NCBI GenBank assembly: GCA_037446115.1
Contig: JBBIJF010000009.1
Location: 82,348 to 146,347, forward strand
DNA length: 64,000 nt
Direction of reading: 5' to 3'
DNA from: JANWXD01 sp037446115
GTDB taxonomy: Bacteria; Acidobacteriota; Terriglobia; Bryobacterales; Bryobacteraceae
Of this stretch, positions 17,995 through 26,465 are shown piece by piece (position 1 is the stretch's first letter; the number at the start of each line of letters is the position of its first letter). The notes below the pieces were generated by a model, which saw only the letters and a list, made by a program, of their open reading frames with translations, did not search any database and was not told where the DNA came from. The translations under genes and the position numbers were made by a program.

Positions 17995-18198
17995 CTTGCC
18001 GCCGTTCCGGGGATGCGGTTTACCGTTCGCTCCCCTGAAGAGACTGATGGATCGTTGTCCCAGTCCAGAACGAAGCGCTGGCCACCGCCCGGAACCACCT
18101 CGATCAGAGCTTCGGGTACGCGGTGCTCAGGCCGTGACACGTTTGGGGACGCCGTAAAATTCGTGTGCGCGGGACTCGAAAATGGAAATGTCGGATGA
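17913..18198 (+). pseudogene. chimeric relic: GT2 5' end joined to a decayed FemAB fragment
   Basis: Bases 17913-17994 match the first 82 bases of the intact GT2 gene at 20468-20549 with three mismatches, including the ATG. At 17995 the match ends abruptly. From about 18001 to 18133 the sequence instead resembles 16143-16277, the 5' part of the FemAB-like gene (about 75% identical by eye, with a one-base and a two-base deletion). Translated pieces such as VPGMRFTVRS (against VPGLRVTVRS) and DQSFGYAVLR (against HQSFEYAVLK) show the origin. Weaker similarity continues to about 18198. No frame stays open, so it makes no useful protein. Confidence 0.85.
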
Positions 18199-18241
18199 CA
18201 CTCTCAGCCGACATCATGACCAGCAATGGAGGAATGCCCCA

Positions 18242-20392
18242 ATGCGATCGGCCGCGCTAAGCCGGGATAACTTGCCCGGACACCTCGGCACCGGCGCGTT
18301 GCACGGCGCGCTGGCTTGGACGGCATACTGGTCCGCTGAGACTTTCTTTGGTAACGTGGCTCCGCGGCTATTGCCTGCGGGCTACAGTCACAGTCCCGTA
18401 GCCTCCTGGCAGCTCTTGGCAGGGGCGTTTGCCGCCTACCTGCTCATCGGGCTGATACTGGGAGCTTTCCTGGGCTGCCTCCAATTCTTACTTCTGGCCC
18501 AGCGGAAGATTGCCTGGAAACCTGGCCGGTGGTTTTTGCCTGCCTCCGGCGCTTTGAGTGTGACACTCCTTCTGGGCGCCTTCTGGACAAGGCCATCTCC
18601 ATTTGCGGATGTCGGGCCCTCCGGACTGGCATTGGTCGGCACTGTGGCTGCTCTGCAGATACTGGCGGCTTCCTCCGACTCCTGGGCCTTGCGGTTGACC
18701 CCCGCCGCCAACGCCTGGAGCGCTTGCTTCATGGCCGTGGGGTCAGTTTGGCTCGCGCACGGCGTCTTCTGGAGACACAGTCCCGGCGTCCGTTGGTTCG
18801 GTATCGTTTCATTCCTGGTCGCGGTCCTGATGGCCGGCTGGTTGAGTGCGAAGCTTGCCAGAAAGCCCTCCGGTTCTTCGCCGAGACTCTTCGCCCGGAC
18901 GCTGGCGAGCGCTTCCGCAGCCTTGGTAATCCTCGCCCTGGCGGTGTATCCGCCCTCTTGGGCCCGCCTGGCAAGCCTCGAACGCCCGGCTCGCGCTCCG
19001 CACGGCCGTGGCCCCAACATCATATTGATCGTCCTCGACACGGTTCGAGCGGACCATCTCTCCGTCTATGGTTACCCGCGCGACACCACCCCGGGGCTCC
19101 GTGACTTCGCCCGTGGCGCCACGTTGTACCGCAACGCCTTCGCCACCTCCGACGTCACGCTCACCAGCCACGCCTCCCTGTTCACCGGACTTTACGGAAT
19201 CGAACACGGCGCCCGCCTACCCCAACCCGCCGAAGTTGCCGCCGCCGGCTTCGGGTACCCGCTCGCCGACCGCTTCACGACGCTGGCCGAAATCTTGACC
19301 AGGGCCGGATACGTCACTGCCGCGATCGTCGCCAATTCCGCCTACCTGAGTCCCGCCTACAATCTGCACCAAGGCTTCGCGTATTACGAAAATCTTTACC
19401 CTACGCGCGCATTCCAACGGTCCTTCTTCCTCCGAGAACCACTCCGCATTATTCTCTCACGGCTCACGGAGCGAGCTACGGTCAGTAATGCCGTATATAG
19501 CCCGGCTTGCAATGTCACGCAAAGGGCAGTCACAATACTCGACAGAATTAAGGCAGGCCGTCGTCCTTTTTTCCTTTTCCTGAACTACATGGACGCACAT
19601 TGGCCCTATCTGCCCCCCGCCCCTTATAACCGCCTGTTCGGCGATCCGAACCATGAAGTGCTCGGCAATTATTGGAGTGTGCAAAAGCAGGTGAACTCTC
19701 TGCAACGAAATCTTACAATCACGGAACGAGAGTTCCTGGTTTCTCAATACGATGGTGGCATCGCCTACCTGGATTCACAGTTGCAAATCCTGTTCCGAAG
19801 TCTTCGGGAGCGGCGGCTATACGATAACAGTCTGATTGTAATCACTTCGGATCACGGGGAGGCATTGGGGGAGCGAAACTTCCTGGGACACCCGATGTCT
19901 GTCTATCAAGACCAGCTTCGCGTTCCGTTGATCATCAAGTACCCGCAGCAGAAAACTCCGGTCGTCGAGGACACCCCTGCCAGCCTTGTGGACATCATGC
20001 CCACCGTTCTTGCGATTCTCAGGTTGAGGAGCCCGGGACGGCTCAGTGGAAGAAATCTCCTCGACTCGGAGTCGCCGGCCGGCAGAGCACTTCTCGGCGA
20101 GTCGTACCCTCATCCCGGGGCGGTATCGGTCCATCCGCGGTTCCGTCGCGTGGACCGTGCCGTGATCGAGTGGCCCTACAAACTGATTAGCGGAACGGCA
20201 GGAAAGCGCGAGCTCTACGACTTGGCCGCCGATCCGCAAGAGACCCGGGATCTTTACGACCCCGAACACCCGGTGGTCAAAGCTCTGGAGGCGAAGTTGA
20301 AGCGCTGGCTCAGCCGCGTTGAGCGGGCCGAGCCGCTGCAGCCGGATCGGGACACGCTCCAGCGGCTAAAGTCGCTCGGTTACACGCAATAA
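18242..20392 (+). CDS. membrane-anchored sulfatase-like hydrolase/phosphotransferase
   Basis: 716 residues. About six hydrophobic segments fill residues 20-255, and a periplasmic alkaline-phosphatase-superfamily domain follows. NIILIVLDTVRADH gives the first metal site, SDVTLTSHASLFTG the nucleophile region, NYMDAHWPY the middle motif and ITSDHGEALGE the second metal site. The CxPSR sulfatase motif is absent: the aligned position is Thr/Ser, as in LTA-synthase or phosphoethanolamine-transferase relatives. So a phospho-group transfer may fit better than sulfate removal. ATG 18242 was chosen for its GGAGGA ribosome site eight bases upstream. The gene is bracketed by the 82-bp direct repeats. 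Confidence 0.8.
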   Translation: MRSAALSRDNLPGHLGTGALHGALAWTAYWSAETFFGNVAPRLLPAGYSHSPVASWQLLAGAFAAYLLIGLILGAFLGCLQFLLLAQRKIAWKPGRWFLPASGALSVTLLLGAFWTRPSPFADVGPSGLALVGTVAALQILAASSDSWALRLTPAANAWSACFMAVGSVWLAHGVFWRHSPGVRWFGIVSFLVAVLMAGWLSAKLARKPSGSSPRLFARTLASASAALVILALAVYPPSWARLASLERPARAPHGRGPNIILIVLDTVRADHLSVYGYPRDTTPGLRDFARGATLYRNAFATSDVTLTSHASLFTGLYGIEHGARLPQPAEVAAAGFGYPLADRFTTLAEILTRAGYVTAAIVANSAYLSPAYNLHQGFAYYENLYPTRAFQRSFFLREPLRIILSRLTERATVSNAVYSPACNVTQRAVTILDRIKAGRRPFFLFLNYMDAHWPYLPPAPYNRLFGDPNHEVLGNYWSVQKQVNSLQRNLTITEREFLVSQYDGGIAYLDSQLQILFRSLRERRLYDNSLIVITSDHGEALGERNFLGHPMSVYQDQLRVPLIIKYPQQKTPVVEDTPASLVDIMPTVLAILRLRSPGRLSGRNLLDSESPAGRALLGESYPHPGAVSVHPRFRRVDRAVIEWPYKLISGTAGKRELYDLAADPQETRDLYDPEHPVVKALEAKLKRWLSRVERAEPLQPDRDTLQRLKSLGYTQ

Positions 20393-20467
20393 TATTTTCG
20401 CATCATAACAGTGCTCGGGCGAGCATAGGTCCATGGGTTCCCTCTCGGCGCCCGACGGCTGATCGTT

Positions 20468-20549
20468 ATGCGCGTGTCCATCATTCTGCCTACGTACAAT
20501 CGCGCGGACTCGCTGCCCACGGCGATCCGCAGTGTCCTCAACCAGACGC
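20468..20549 (+). repeat. 82-bp direct repeat, copy B
   Basis: Copy B of the repeat at 17913-17994, here forming the true 5' end of the intact GT2 gene. Three mismatches separate the copies. Confidence 0.95.
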
Positions 20550-21493
20550 ACACAGAGTTCGAGCTCATCGTGGTGGATGACGGATCCACGGACGGAACCC
20601 GGGCCGTGCTCGCCTCGCACCGCGATTCCCGCGTGCGCATTCTGCGCCATCCCGTCAACCGCGGCGTCGCCGCCGCGCGCAACACCGGCATCGCTGCGGC
20701 AACCGGGGATGTTCTCGCCTTCATTGACTCCGATGACGTCTGGGACGAAAAGAAGCTTGCATTTCAGGTCGCACTTTTTGAGCAATACCCGGCAGTCGGC
20801 GCGATCTTTAGTGACTGGAGCTGGGTTACCTCGACTCAGTTTATTAAATCGTATGTATCCTGCCTGACCTCGCTGCCAAGAATACTCCTCACTGCTCCGC
20901 GGGAGGGATCCGTTTTCCTAATCGACGGCCACACTATGTATAACTGCCTTCTTGAAGAGTTGCCCGTGAAACCCTCAGCCTTTGCGGTTCGTCTTTCGAC
21001 ACTCTCACAAGCCGGGCGTTTTGACGAAACCTTGCGCTCCGGCGAAGACTGGGAGTTGTTTTTGCGCCTCTCGCAAAGTACGACGTGGGCCTATATTGAT
21101 GCGCCATTGGTAACCCTTGTTGTAAGAGAAGATGCGACACATTTACGATTTTTCTGCGAAGACAAGCACAATCTTATACGCATACTACAGCATGAACGGC
21201 GCAGATGCCGTCACCGAAAAGATGCCCAAAGGGCTGTTAAAAAGGGCCTTGTGCGCCAGTACACACAACTGTACTGGTTTCATATAGCCCGGAACAACCG
21301 CCTTGCGGCGGCACAGCACTGTTGGAATGGCTTCTTGGCCACTGGCGCCGTGGCCTTGCTGGCCCGCATGCTCGGGTCGTTCTGTCCTTGCGCCTTAAGG
21401 AAGGCGATGAAACGCGCACTCCTCGGGGTTGCCCGGGGGCTTCAGTGGCGCCGCCCAAGGGAGGAGACACTCTATCACAATGAGGCGGATTGA
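20468..21493 (+). CDS. family 2 glycosyltransferase
   Basis: 341 residues of GT-A fold. SIILPTYNRADSL begins the donor-binding half, VVDDGSTDGT holds the uridine-binding Asp pair and FIDSDDVWDEKK is the DXD metal site. The C-terminal half has SGEDWELFLRLS as the catalytic acidic motif. Base composition changes sharply near 20755: the first 290 bases are GC-rich, and the rest (to about 21300) is much richer in A/T. This indicates a mosaic gene with a conserved donor half and an exchanged acceptor half. Its first 82 bases are repeated at 17913. Confidence 0.87.
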   Translation: MRVSIILPTYNRADSLPTAIRSVLNQTHTEFELIVVDDGSTDGTRAVLASHRDSRVRILRHPVNRGVAAARNTGIAAATGDVLAFIDSDDVWDEKKLAFQVALFEQYPAVGAIFSDWSWVTSTQFIKSYVSCLTSLPRILLTAPREGSVFLIDGHTMYNCLLEELPVKPSAFAVRLSTLSQAGRFDETLRSGEDWELFLRLSQSTTWAYIDAPLVTLVVREDATHLRFFCEDKHNLIRILQHERRRCRHRKDAQRAVKKGLVRQYTQLYWFHIARNNRLAAAQHCWNGFLATGAVALLARMLGSFCPCALRKAMKRALLGVARGLQWRRPREETLYHNEAD

Positions 21494-21643
21494 GGCGCCG
21501 GCTCGATGGTTGGACAGTGCACCGGAGGCCCGCGCCACGGCTGACAATAACAGGCCTTGCGCAATGCGGGTTTTGGGGATGGCCTGAAGCGACTGATGTC
21601 ACAGGGGACCGACGTAGCGCCGGAAGTCGGGAAACGGGCGATT

Positions 21644-22837
21644 ATGCCGTCGCGGCTTAAAATTGTGCACGTGGAGGTGGGGGGGACTTACGGTGGCTCG
21701 CTCGGTGCGTTGGAGACTTATTTAGCCTTTAGTGATCGGAAGAAGTACTCGCACACGGTTCTGTTGTATTACCCAACCCCGGGCACAGCACGGCTTGCCT
21801 CGTACGCCGACGAGGTGATGACCGCAGATTTGCCGTTGCGGCGGCGCTTTCGGGGGACTTCGCCAGGGTTCCGGACGGTAGTCGAGAACTGGGCGCTCCT
21901 CGGTGCCGCGCGCGGGGCCTGGCGACAGGTCGTCCGGATGGGCAATTACGTTCGCGCTTTCCACGAGGCAGCCGTGCTTAGACGTATTGTTGGGTTACGG
22001 AAGTATGACGTTGTCCATGTGAATAACACATTTACATATCAATTAGCGACATTCATGGCTCTCTATAACGAGAAGGTGCCGTTCGTGGTTCACGTAAGGA
22101 ACCCGGTAGTTGTGACGTCTGAGGCGCGGCGCATGGCCAGCCGTAGCGCGTGCGCGGTAACGGTAGCCCGCATTTATCAAAGGGAGCTCGAAAAGTGGAT
22201 GTCGCCGTGCCGCGTAGTGACTTGTTACGACGGCATACAGCCTCCTCGACCGGACGCCGCGCAGGTGGGACAACTTCGTAGACGCTTTGTCGTTAACGGG
22301 GGCTGGTTGGTGGGGTCCGCAGGAAGGCTCGAGAAACAAAAGGGATACGAGTATTTCATCCGAGCAGCCCGCAGAGTGGTGGACCGGCGCAACGATGTGC
22401 GCTTCGTGCTGGCGGGTGAGGGCCCGCTTCGTTCCGAACTCGAGCAGATGATTCGGGAGCTGGGTCTGGAGAGTCATTTTTGGCTTCTCGGATTCCGGCC
22501 GGACATAGCGAACTTTTTAGATGCGCTGGATGTGTTCGTGAGCCCCTCTTTGTGGGAGGGACTCCCGATTACGCTGGTTCAGGCGCTTATGCTCAGGAAG
22601 CCGGTCCTCGCGACACGGGTAGGAGGGGTACCGGAGGTGATACCGGAGAGTTGTGGAGCAAACCTTGTTCCCCCATCGGATGAGAAGGCCCTGGCGGCTG
22701 GAATCGTAAGGGCGGTGGAGAATCGGGACGGGGTTATCGCATCCCTGGAGGAATCGTATCGCTTGGCCGGTCGGCTCTTTGATCCGGCTGCCCAGGCTCT
22801 CGCCTTTGACCGGTTGCTTGAAAAGTTTGCGCGGTGA
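21644..22837 (+). CDS. family 4 glycosyltransferase
   Basis: 397 residues of GT-B fold. IVHVEVGGTYGGSLGALETYL is the N-terminal acceptor region, SAGRLEKQKGYEYFI starts the donor domain, VLAGEGPLR and SPSLWEGLPITLVQALML supply the donor-site E-x7-E region, and RVGGVPEVI follows. Earlier in-frame ATGs at 21557 and 21596 give N-terminal residues that look non-coding. GTP/UDP-sugar identity is unknown. This is the last gene of the EPS run. It faces the secreted glycosidase gene end to end, 46 bases apart, with no clear terminator hairpin. Confidence 0.87.
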   Translation: MPSRLKIVHVEVGGTYGGSLGALETYLAFSDRKKYSHTVLLYYPTPGTARLASYADEVMTADLPLRRRFRGTSPGFRTVVENWALLGAARGAWRQVVRMGNYVRAFHEAAVLRRIVGLRKYDVVHVNNTFTYQLATFMALYNEKVPFVVHVRNPVVVTSEARRMASRSACAVTVARIYQRELEKWMSPCRVVTCYDGIQPPRPDAAQVGQLRRRFVVNGGWLVGSAGRLEKQKGYEYFIRAARRVVDRRNDVRFVLAGEGPLRSELEQMIRELGLESHFWLLGFRPDIANFLDALDVFVSPSLWEGLPITLVQALMLRKPVLATRVGGVPEVIPESCGANLVPPSDEKALAAGIVRAVENRDGVIASLEESYRLAGRLFDPAAQALAFDRLLEKFAR

Positions 22838-22883
22838 AGCGCTGCCTTAGTGCGCGAACCGTTGCGTTACTCGGAGCGTCTCA

Positions 22884-25800
22884 TCAGGGGTCACTGACCG
22901 CATACACCCGCGCTTCATACGGTCCAAAGTCGTCCGTGAACCAGTTCCCCGTGGGAGCAATCGTCCGGTTCTCGCCATAGACGCTCACCGACTGCGGCAC
23001 GAAGCCCCACCCGAAAGTGACGGTTGCCGGCGTCGCGGCGGAATTGTACGCAATCAGATACGCTGTCTTGTTGAGATACTTCACGCGCGTCCGAATCGCA
23101 GCGTTGCTGTTCGACGTCAGCAGATCGGGTCGGTCGACGCTGGCCAAAACGGGCTCGAGCGCCTTCAGTTCCGTGAGCACTGCTTTGAGGTTTTGAAATT
23201 GCTGCACGCGGAACGGACACCAGGAAGCCGTGCCTGCCGGCGACTTCTCCGGAGTGCTCCCGTCGCATGAATACGCCAGCGCCCCGGCGCCGAGACTCCA
23301 GTAAAGCAGCCCGTTGGCGCCCTCGGCGATCGCCATGTAACTCATGTTCCGAAGTTCCGCCAGCGTCGGCCACCGCCCCTGCGACGTGAACTGGAAAAAC
23401 TGAATAACGGTTGCGACAGGGCGGCTGTCGCGGACCGCAGCGCGGGATTGCCGCGTCCAGTCGCCGACCAGACTCAGCTTATATCCCCCGGCGGGTTCTG
23501 CGCCGTAGAGAGGATAGGGGTCCGTGGCAAGCAGGTCCACTGTATCCGGCCAGAGTCCCAGCGAACTGCCGCCTAACAGGGTCCCGAGCACCAATCCGTC
23601 AGAATCCACCTGCTTCATGCGCTGGTAGTGGCTGAACACATTCGGGGCGAGGTCGCCGCGACACTCATCAGCAGCGTAAAACCCCAGGAAACCCGGGTGC
23701 GCCGTGCGGGCCTGGAGATCCGTTTCAGTTGCCTTAAGAAACCATGAGTTAGGTGTGATCCGATCTACGGTTCTGGAGCCGAAGCAGTTGGCGTTGGTCA
23801 AGGCATAGATGCCGCGGGCCGACAGGACGTTCATCATTGGAAGCCAGGCAGCATTAGTGTTCTCACCGTACCAGTAGTTCAGATAGACGTTGATCGGAAG
23901 TTCGAACAGCCGCCGGGCGCTGGCGAATAAATTCTCCCACCCGGCTTCGTAATGATAGTATCCCATTCCTGAGTCATAGACTCCGAGCAGGAATGACGGC
24001 CGGCCGCGCAACAGGATGCGGTTGTGCTCGTCGAAACTGACGGTCATCTGCTGCCGCATGGCACCGGGAACCTTGACGATACGGTAGTCCGGGTGCTGAA
24101 AGACCAGAGTCCCGGCGGTGTCTACAAGCCGAAAGCTGACAAGGTACGCCCGGTCGCCCGGCACGCCTGAGAAGTCCAGGGTAACCTGCTGCACTGCCCC
24201 TGCGGGGAAGGACTGTCGCTGAACGGTCTGCTGCGCCTGCTCATCAGTAACTGTAGCCTCGATGCGATAGGCAGACGAACTGGTTCCCGCCGGGGGATCC
24301 ACGGTAATTTCAAAGCGTGCCGTCTGGGAAAAATCGTCGAAGAGCATGCCCCGATAGTTTGGGTACAACATAAAGACACTCAAAGGCAGCTCTTCGCGCC
24401 GCAGTTCCAGATCATCGAACCACGCGGTGCCGTCAGGCTCGCCGTAAGCCTCTATCGAGATCGCTGCGAGCGAATCCTCAGTCAAAACAACCTTGGAGAG
24501 GTCCACTCTCTGCCAGTCGGAGGTGCCTTTCACGATGTCTGTGCACGCGCGGGCAATCTGCCAGGGATACGCAGGAGGCGCCATGAAGCAGATCCGCACG
24601 CCGCTCCCTCGCGTGGCCGCCATGTTGCTCAGCTTCACCCAGCCTCCGAATTCATAGATTCCCTTTCTCAGGTTCAACTGCTGGCGGGCCGACTGCGCTT
24701 GAGGGATCAGATGGGCATCCGTCAGGCGGAACGAGCCGAGACCGGTGTGCGCCACCGTCAGGTCCAGCGCAAAACCGTTGTCCGTCCACCCGAGCGGCCT
24801 CCCGGATGCGTCTGCCGTTTCAAAACCTCCGTTCGTGAGCAGCGTCGCGCTCAAGCGACCCTGGGGGTAGGACGTCAAGCCGCCGGGTCTCGACTGTGAT
24901 GACAGCGGAACCTGCTGCGTCTGAAATACCAGATCTGCTGACAGCGCCAGATTCCCCGCTCCGTCGCGCGAGCGGGCGCGGCAGTGGTACACGGTCCCGG
25001 GTTGCAAGCCGCCGATGAGCACCGTGTGAGTGACGGTCAAACGCGTGTCCGGAGGAGTCTGTAGCCCGTAGGATGTAGTGAGACCATATTCCACTTGGCT
25101 GTCGGCAGGTTCACTGGTTGTCCACGTGATCGTAGCAGAAGTCTCGCTGACGTTGATTACGGTCAAGCCGGAAATGAGCGGAGGCACCGTGTCAGCCGTC
25201 GCAAACGTGTAGTCGGCCGACACTGCCGCATTACCCGCCGCATCGCGGCTGCGGACGCGAAAATGATACGTCGTGGCCGGCTGCAATCCCGAAAGCACCA
25301 CTGCGTGGGTCGTGCTCAATGTCGTGTCGACAGCTGTGACGTTTCCGTAAGAAACCGTCGTTCCGTATTCCACCTGGCGGTCGGCCGGCTCGTTTGTCGT
25401 CCACGTGATTCGTACGCTAGTTCCGTTGAGCGGTGTCGCAACCACGGAGCTGATGACGGGCGGCGTCGTGTCCGACTGGAGCTCGCGCAGTTCCACCTCG
25501 TCGAACCATGCCGTGCCGTCCGGTTCCCCGTAAGCCTGAAGCGACACACGCGCAACAGTATCCTGGCTGATCACGATGCCGGACTTCATCAGATACTGCC
25601 AGTCCGCCGTCCCCTGTACAATTTGGGTGCAGCCCAAGCCGATCGTGTGCGGCCAACTGGTGGGGGCGAGCAGGCAGATGCGCACGCCGGTTGGCCGGGA
25701 TGCTGCCATCCGGTCGAGCTTGACCCACCCGCCGACTGAGTACGTCCCCTTCTTGAGCGGCAAGTCAAACCAGGCGCTCTGGTAGTACGGGATCAGGTAC

Positions 25801-26027
25801 GGATCCGTCAGCCGGAAGCTGGCTTGCCCGCTGCGGGCAACGGTGCGATCGAGCACGAAGCCGTTATGGCCCCAACCTAGCGGCTTGCCATTGGCGTCAA
25901 ACTGTTCGAAGCCGGAGTTCGTGATCAGGTTCGGGCCCAGTGCCGGCGGATTTGACTGCGCCGAGCACAAGGATCCAAGCAGCACCGCCAGTGTCACCCA
26001 CTTCCATCCCCCACGCTTCGATGTCAT
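22884..26027 (-). CDS. large secreted multidomain glycosidase-like protein
   Basis: 1047 residues. Residues 1-23 form a signal peptide (TLAVLLGSLCSAQS). Module A (about 30-185) and module B (about 388-545) are internal duplicates of a CBM4/9-like jelly-roll: both have NGGFE/NSGFE, RPLGW/KPLGW, SFRLTD, GGWVKL and YGEPDGTAWFD. Between them lie two fibronectin-III repeats of the phosphoesterase-linked type (TITWTTSEPADSQVEYG). Residues about 550-1045 look like a TIM-barrel glycoside hydrolase, with GFYAADEC as a candidate acid/base motif and GLLYWSLGAG near the end. It probably binds and cuts a polysaccharide outside the cell, perhaps this strain's own EPS. Ribosome site: AGGAAGGT before the ATG. 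Confidence 0.8.
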   Translation of the reverse strand: MTSKRGGWKWVTLAVLLGSLCSAQSNPPALGPNLITNSGFEQFDANGKPLGWGHNGFVLDRTVARSGQASFRLTDPYLIPYYQSAWFDLPLKKGTYSVGGWVKLDRMAASRPTGVRICLLAPTSWPHTIGLGCTQIVQGTADWQYLMKSGIVISQDTVARVSLQAYGEPDGTAWFDEVELRELQSDTTPPVISSVVATPLNGTSVRITWTTNEPADRQVEYGTTVSYGNVTAVDTTLSTTHAVVLSGLQPATTYHFRVRSRDAAGNAAVSADYTFATADTVPPLISGLTVINVSETSATITWTTSEPADSQVEYGLTTSYGLQTPPDTRLTVTHTVLIGGLQPGTVYHCRARSRDGAGNLALSADLVFQTQQVPLSSQSRPGGLTSYPQGRLSATLLTNGGFETADASGRPLGWTDNGFALDLTVAHTGLGSFRLTDAHLIPQAQSARQQLNLRKGIYEFGGWVKLSNMAATRGSGVRICFMAPPAYPWQIARACTDIVKGTSDWQRVDLSKVVLTEDSLAAISIEAYGEPDGTAWFDDLELRREELPLSVFMLYPNYRGMLFDDFSQTARFEITVDPPAGTSSSAYRIEATVTDEQAQQTVQRQSFPAGAVQQVTLDFSGVPGDRAYLVSFRLVDTAGTLVFQHPDYRIVKVPGAMRQQMTVSFDEHNRILLRGRPSFLLGVYDSGMGYYHYEAGWENLFASARRLFELPINVYLNYWYGENTNAAWLPMMNVLSARGIYALTNANCFGSRTVDRITPNSWFLKATETDLQARTAHPGFLGFYAADECRGDLAPNVFSHYQRMKQVDSDGLVLGTLLGGSSLGLWPDTVDLLATDPYPLYGAEPAGGYKLSLVGDWTRQSRAAVRDSRPVATVIQFFQFTSQGRWPTLAELRNMSYMAIAEGANGLLYWSLGAGALAYSCDGSTPEKSPAGTASWCPFRVQQFQNLKAVLTELKALEPVLASVDRPDLLTSNSNAAIRTRVKYLNKTAYLIAYNSAATPATVTFGWGFVPQSVSVYGENRTIAPTGNWFTDDFGPYEARVYAVSDP

Positions 26028-26291
26028 ACCTTCCTGTTCCTCCCTGGAAACGATGGGCGCCTGACCCGGCGTCCCAATGTCCGAACGTTGGTTCGACGAA
26101 ACTGGCGGTTTACATTAGACAAGCTTTTTACCCGATGCAAATGCGTAGGGGTCTTCCCCGCATCGGCGCCTCGCCACCACACTAAGCGGGGCGTGCTCAC
26201 ACCGTGCTGGCGAAGCAAGCCGAGCCGCCAGTTTACCACAGCCGTTCACGACCGACTCAGTCCGGGGAACTTCCACACTTCCGGCCTAGCG
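26028..26291. other. gap between the glycosidase and the integrase unit
   Basis: 264 bases without a supported gene. It contains the 10-bp inverted repeat described separately and a strong stem-loop (CCGATGC at 26132-26138, GGGGTCTTCCCC at 26148-26159, GCATCGG at 26160-26166). The stem is not followed by a T-run on either strand, so it is not a classic terminator. The glycosidase promoter should lie in the lower part, reading leftwards. Confidence 0.4.
26099..26234. repeat. 10-bp inverted repeat enclosing about 116 bp
   Basis: AAACTGGCGG at 26099-26108 and its exact complement CCGCCAGTTT at 26225-26234. The arms bracket the stem-loop at 26132-26166. A small non-autonomous element or the ends of a deleted insertion sequence could leave this pattern, but no flanking target duplication is obvious. 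Confidence 0.45.
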
Positions 26292-26465
26292 TTAACGAGC
26301 TCTGCCAGACAGCGCTTCGACCGCGCCGCGGAATCGGTTGCGAGCAGCAAGCGGCTCGCCACGCTTGGCCAGATCCCGGAACAGGCTGCGGGCGGCCTCC
26401 AGCCGGGTCCGGTAATTCGCCTCGCCGGCCAGCCCTTCTGCTCCTCGCTTACGGGCCTGTCTCAT
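26292..26465 (-). CDS. small hypothetical protein downstream of the integrase
   Basis: 57 residues from an ATG at 26465 (GGAG six bases before it), overlapping the end of the integrase gene by 17 bases. The protein is basic and helical (NYRTRLEAARSLFRDLAKRGEPL) with no cysteines or membrane segment. I do not recognise it. Translational coupling to the integrase suggests a helper such as an excision factor, but its length and sequence do not prove that. It may also be a chance open frame. Confidence 0.4.
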   Translation of the reverse strand: MRQARKRGAEGLAGEANYRTRLEAARSLFRDLAKRGEPLAARNRFRGAVEALSGRAR

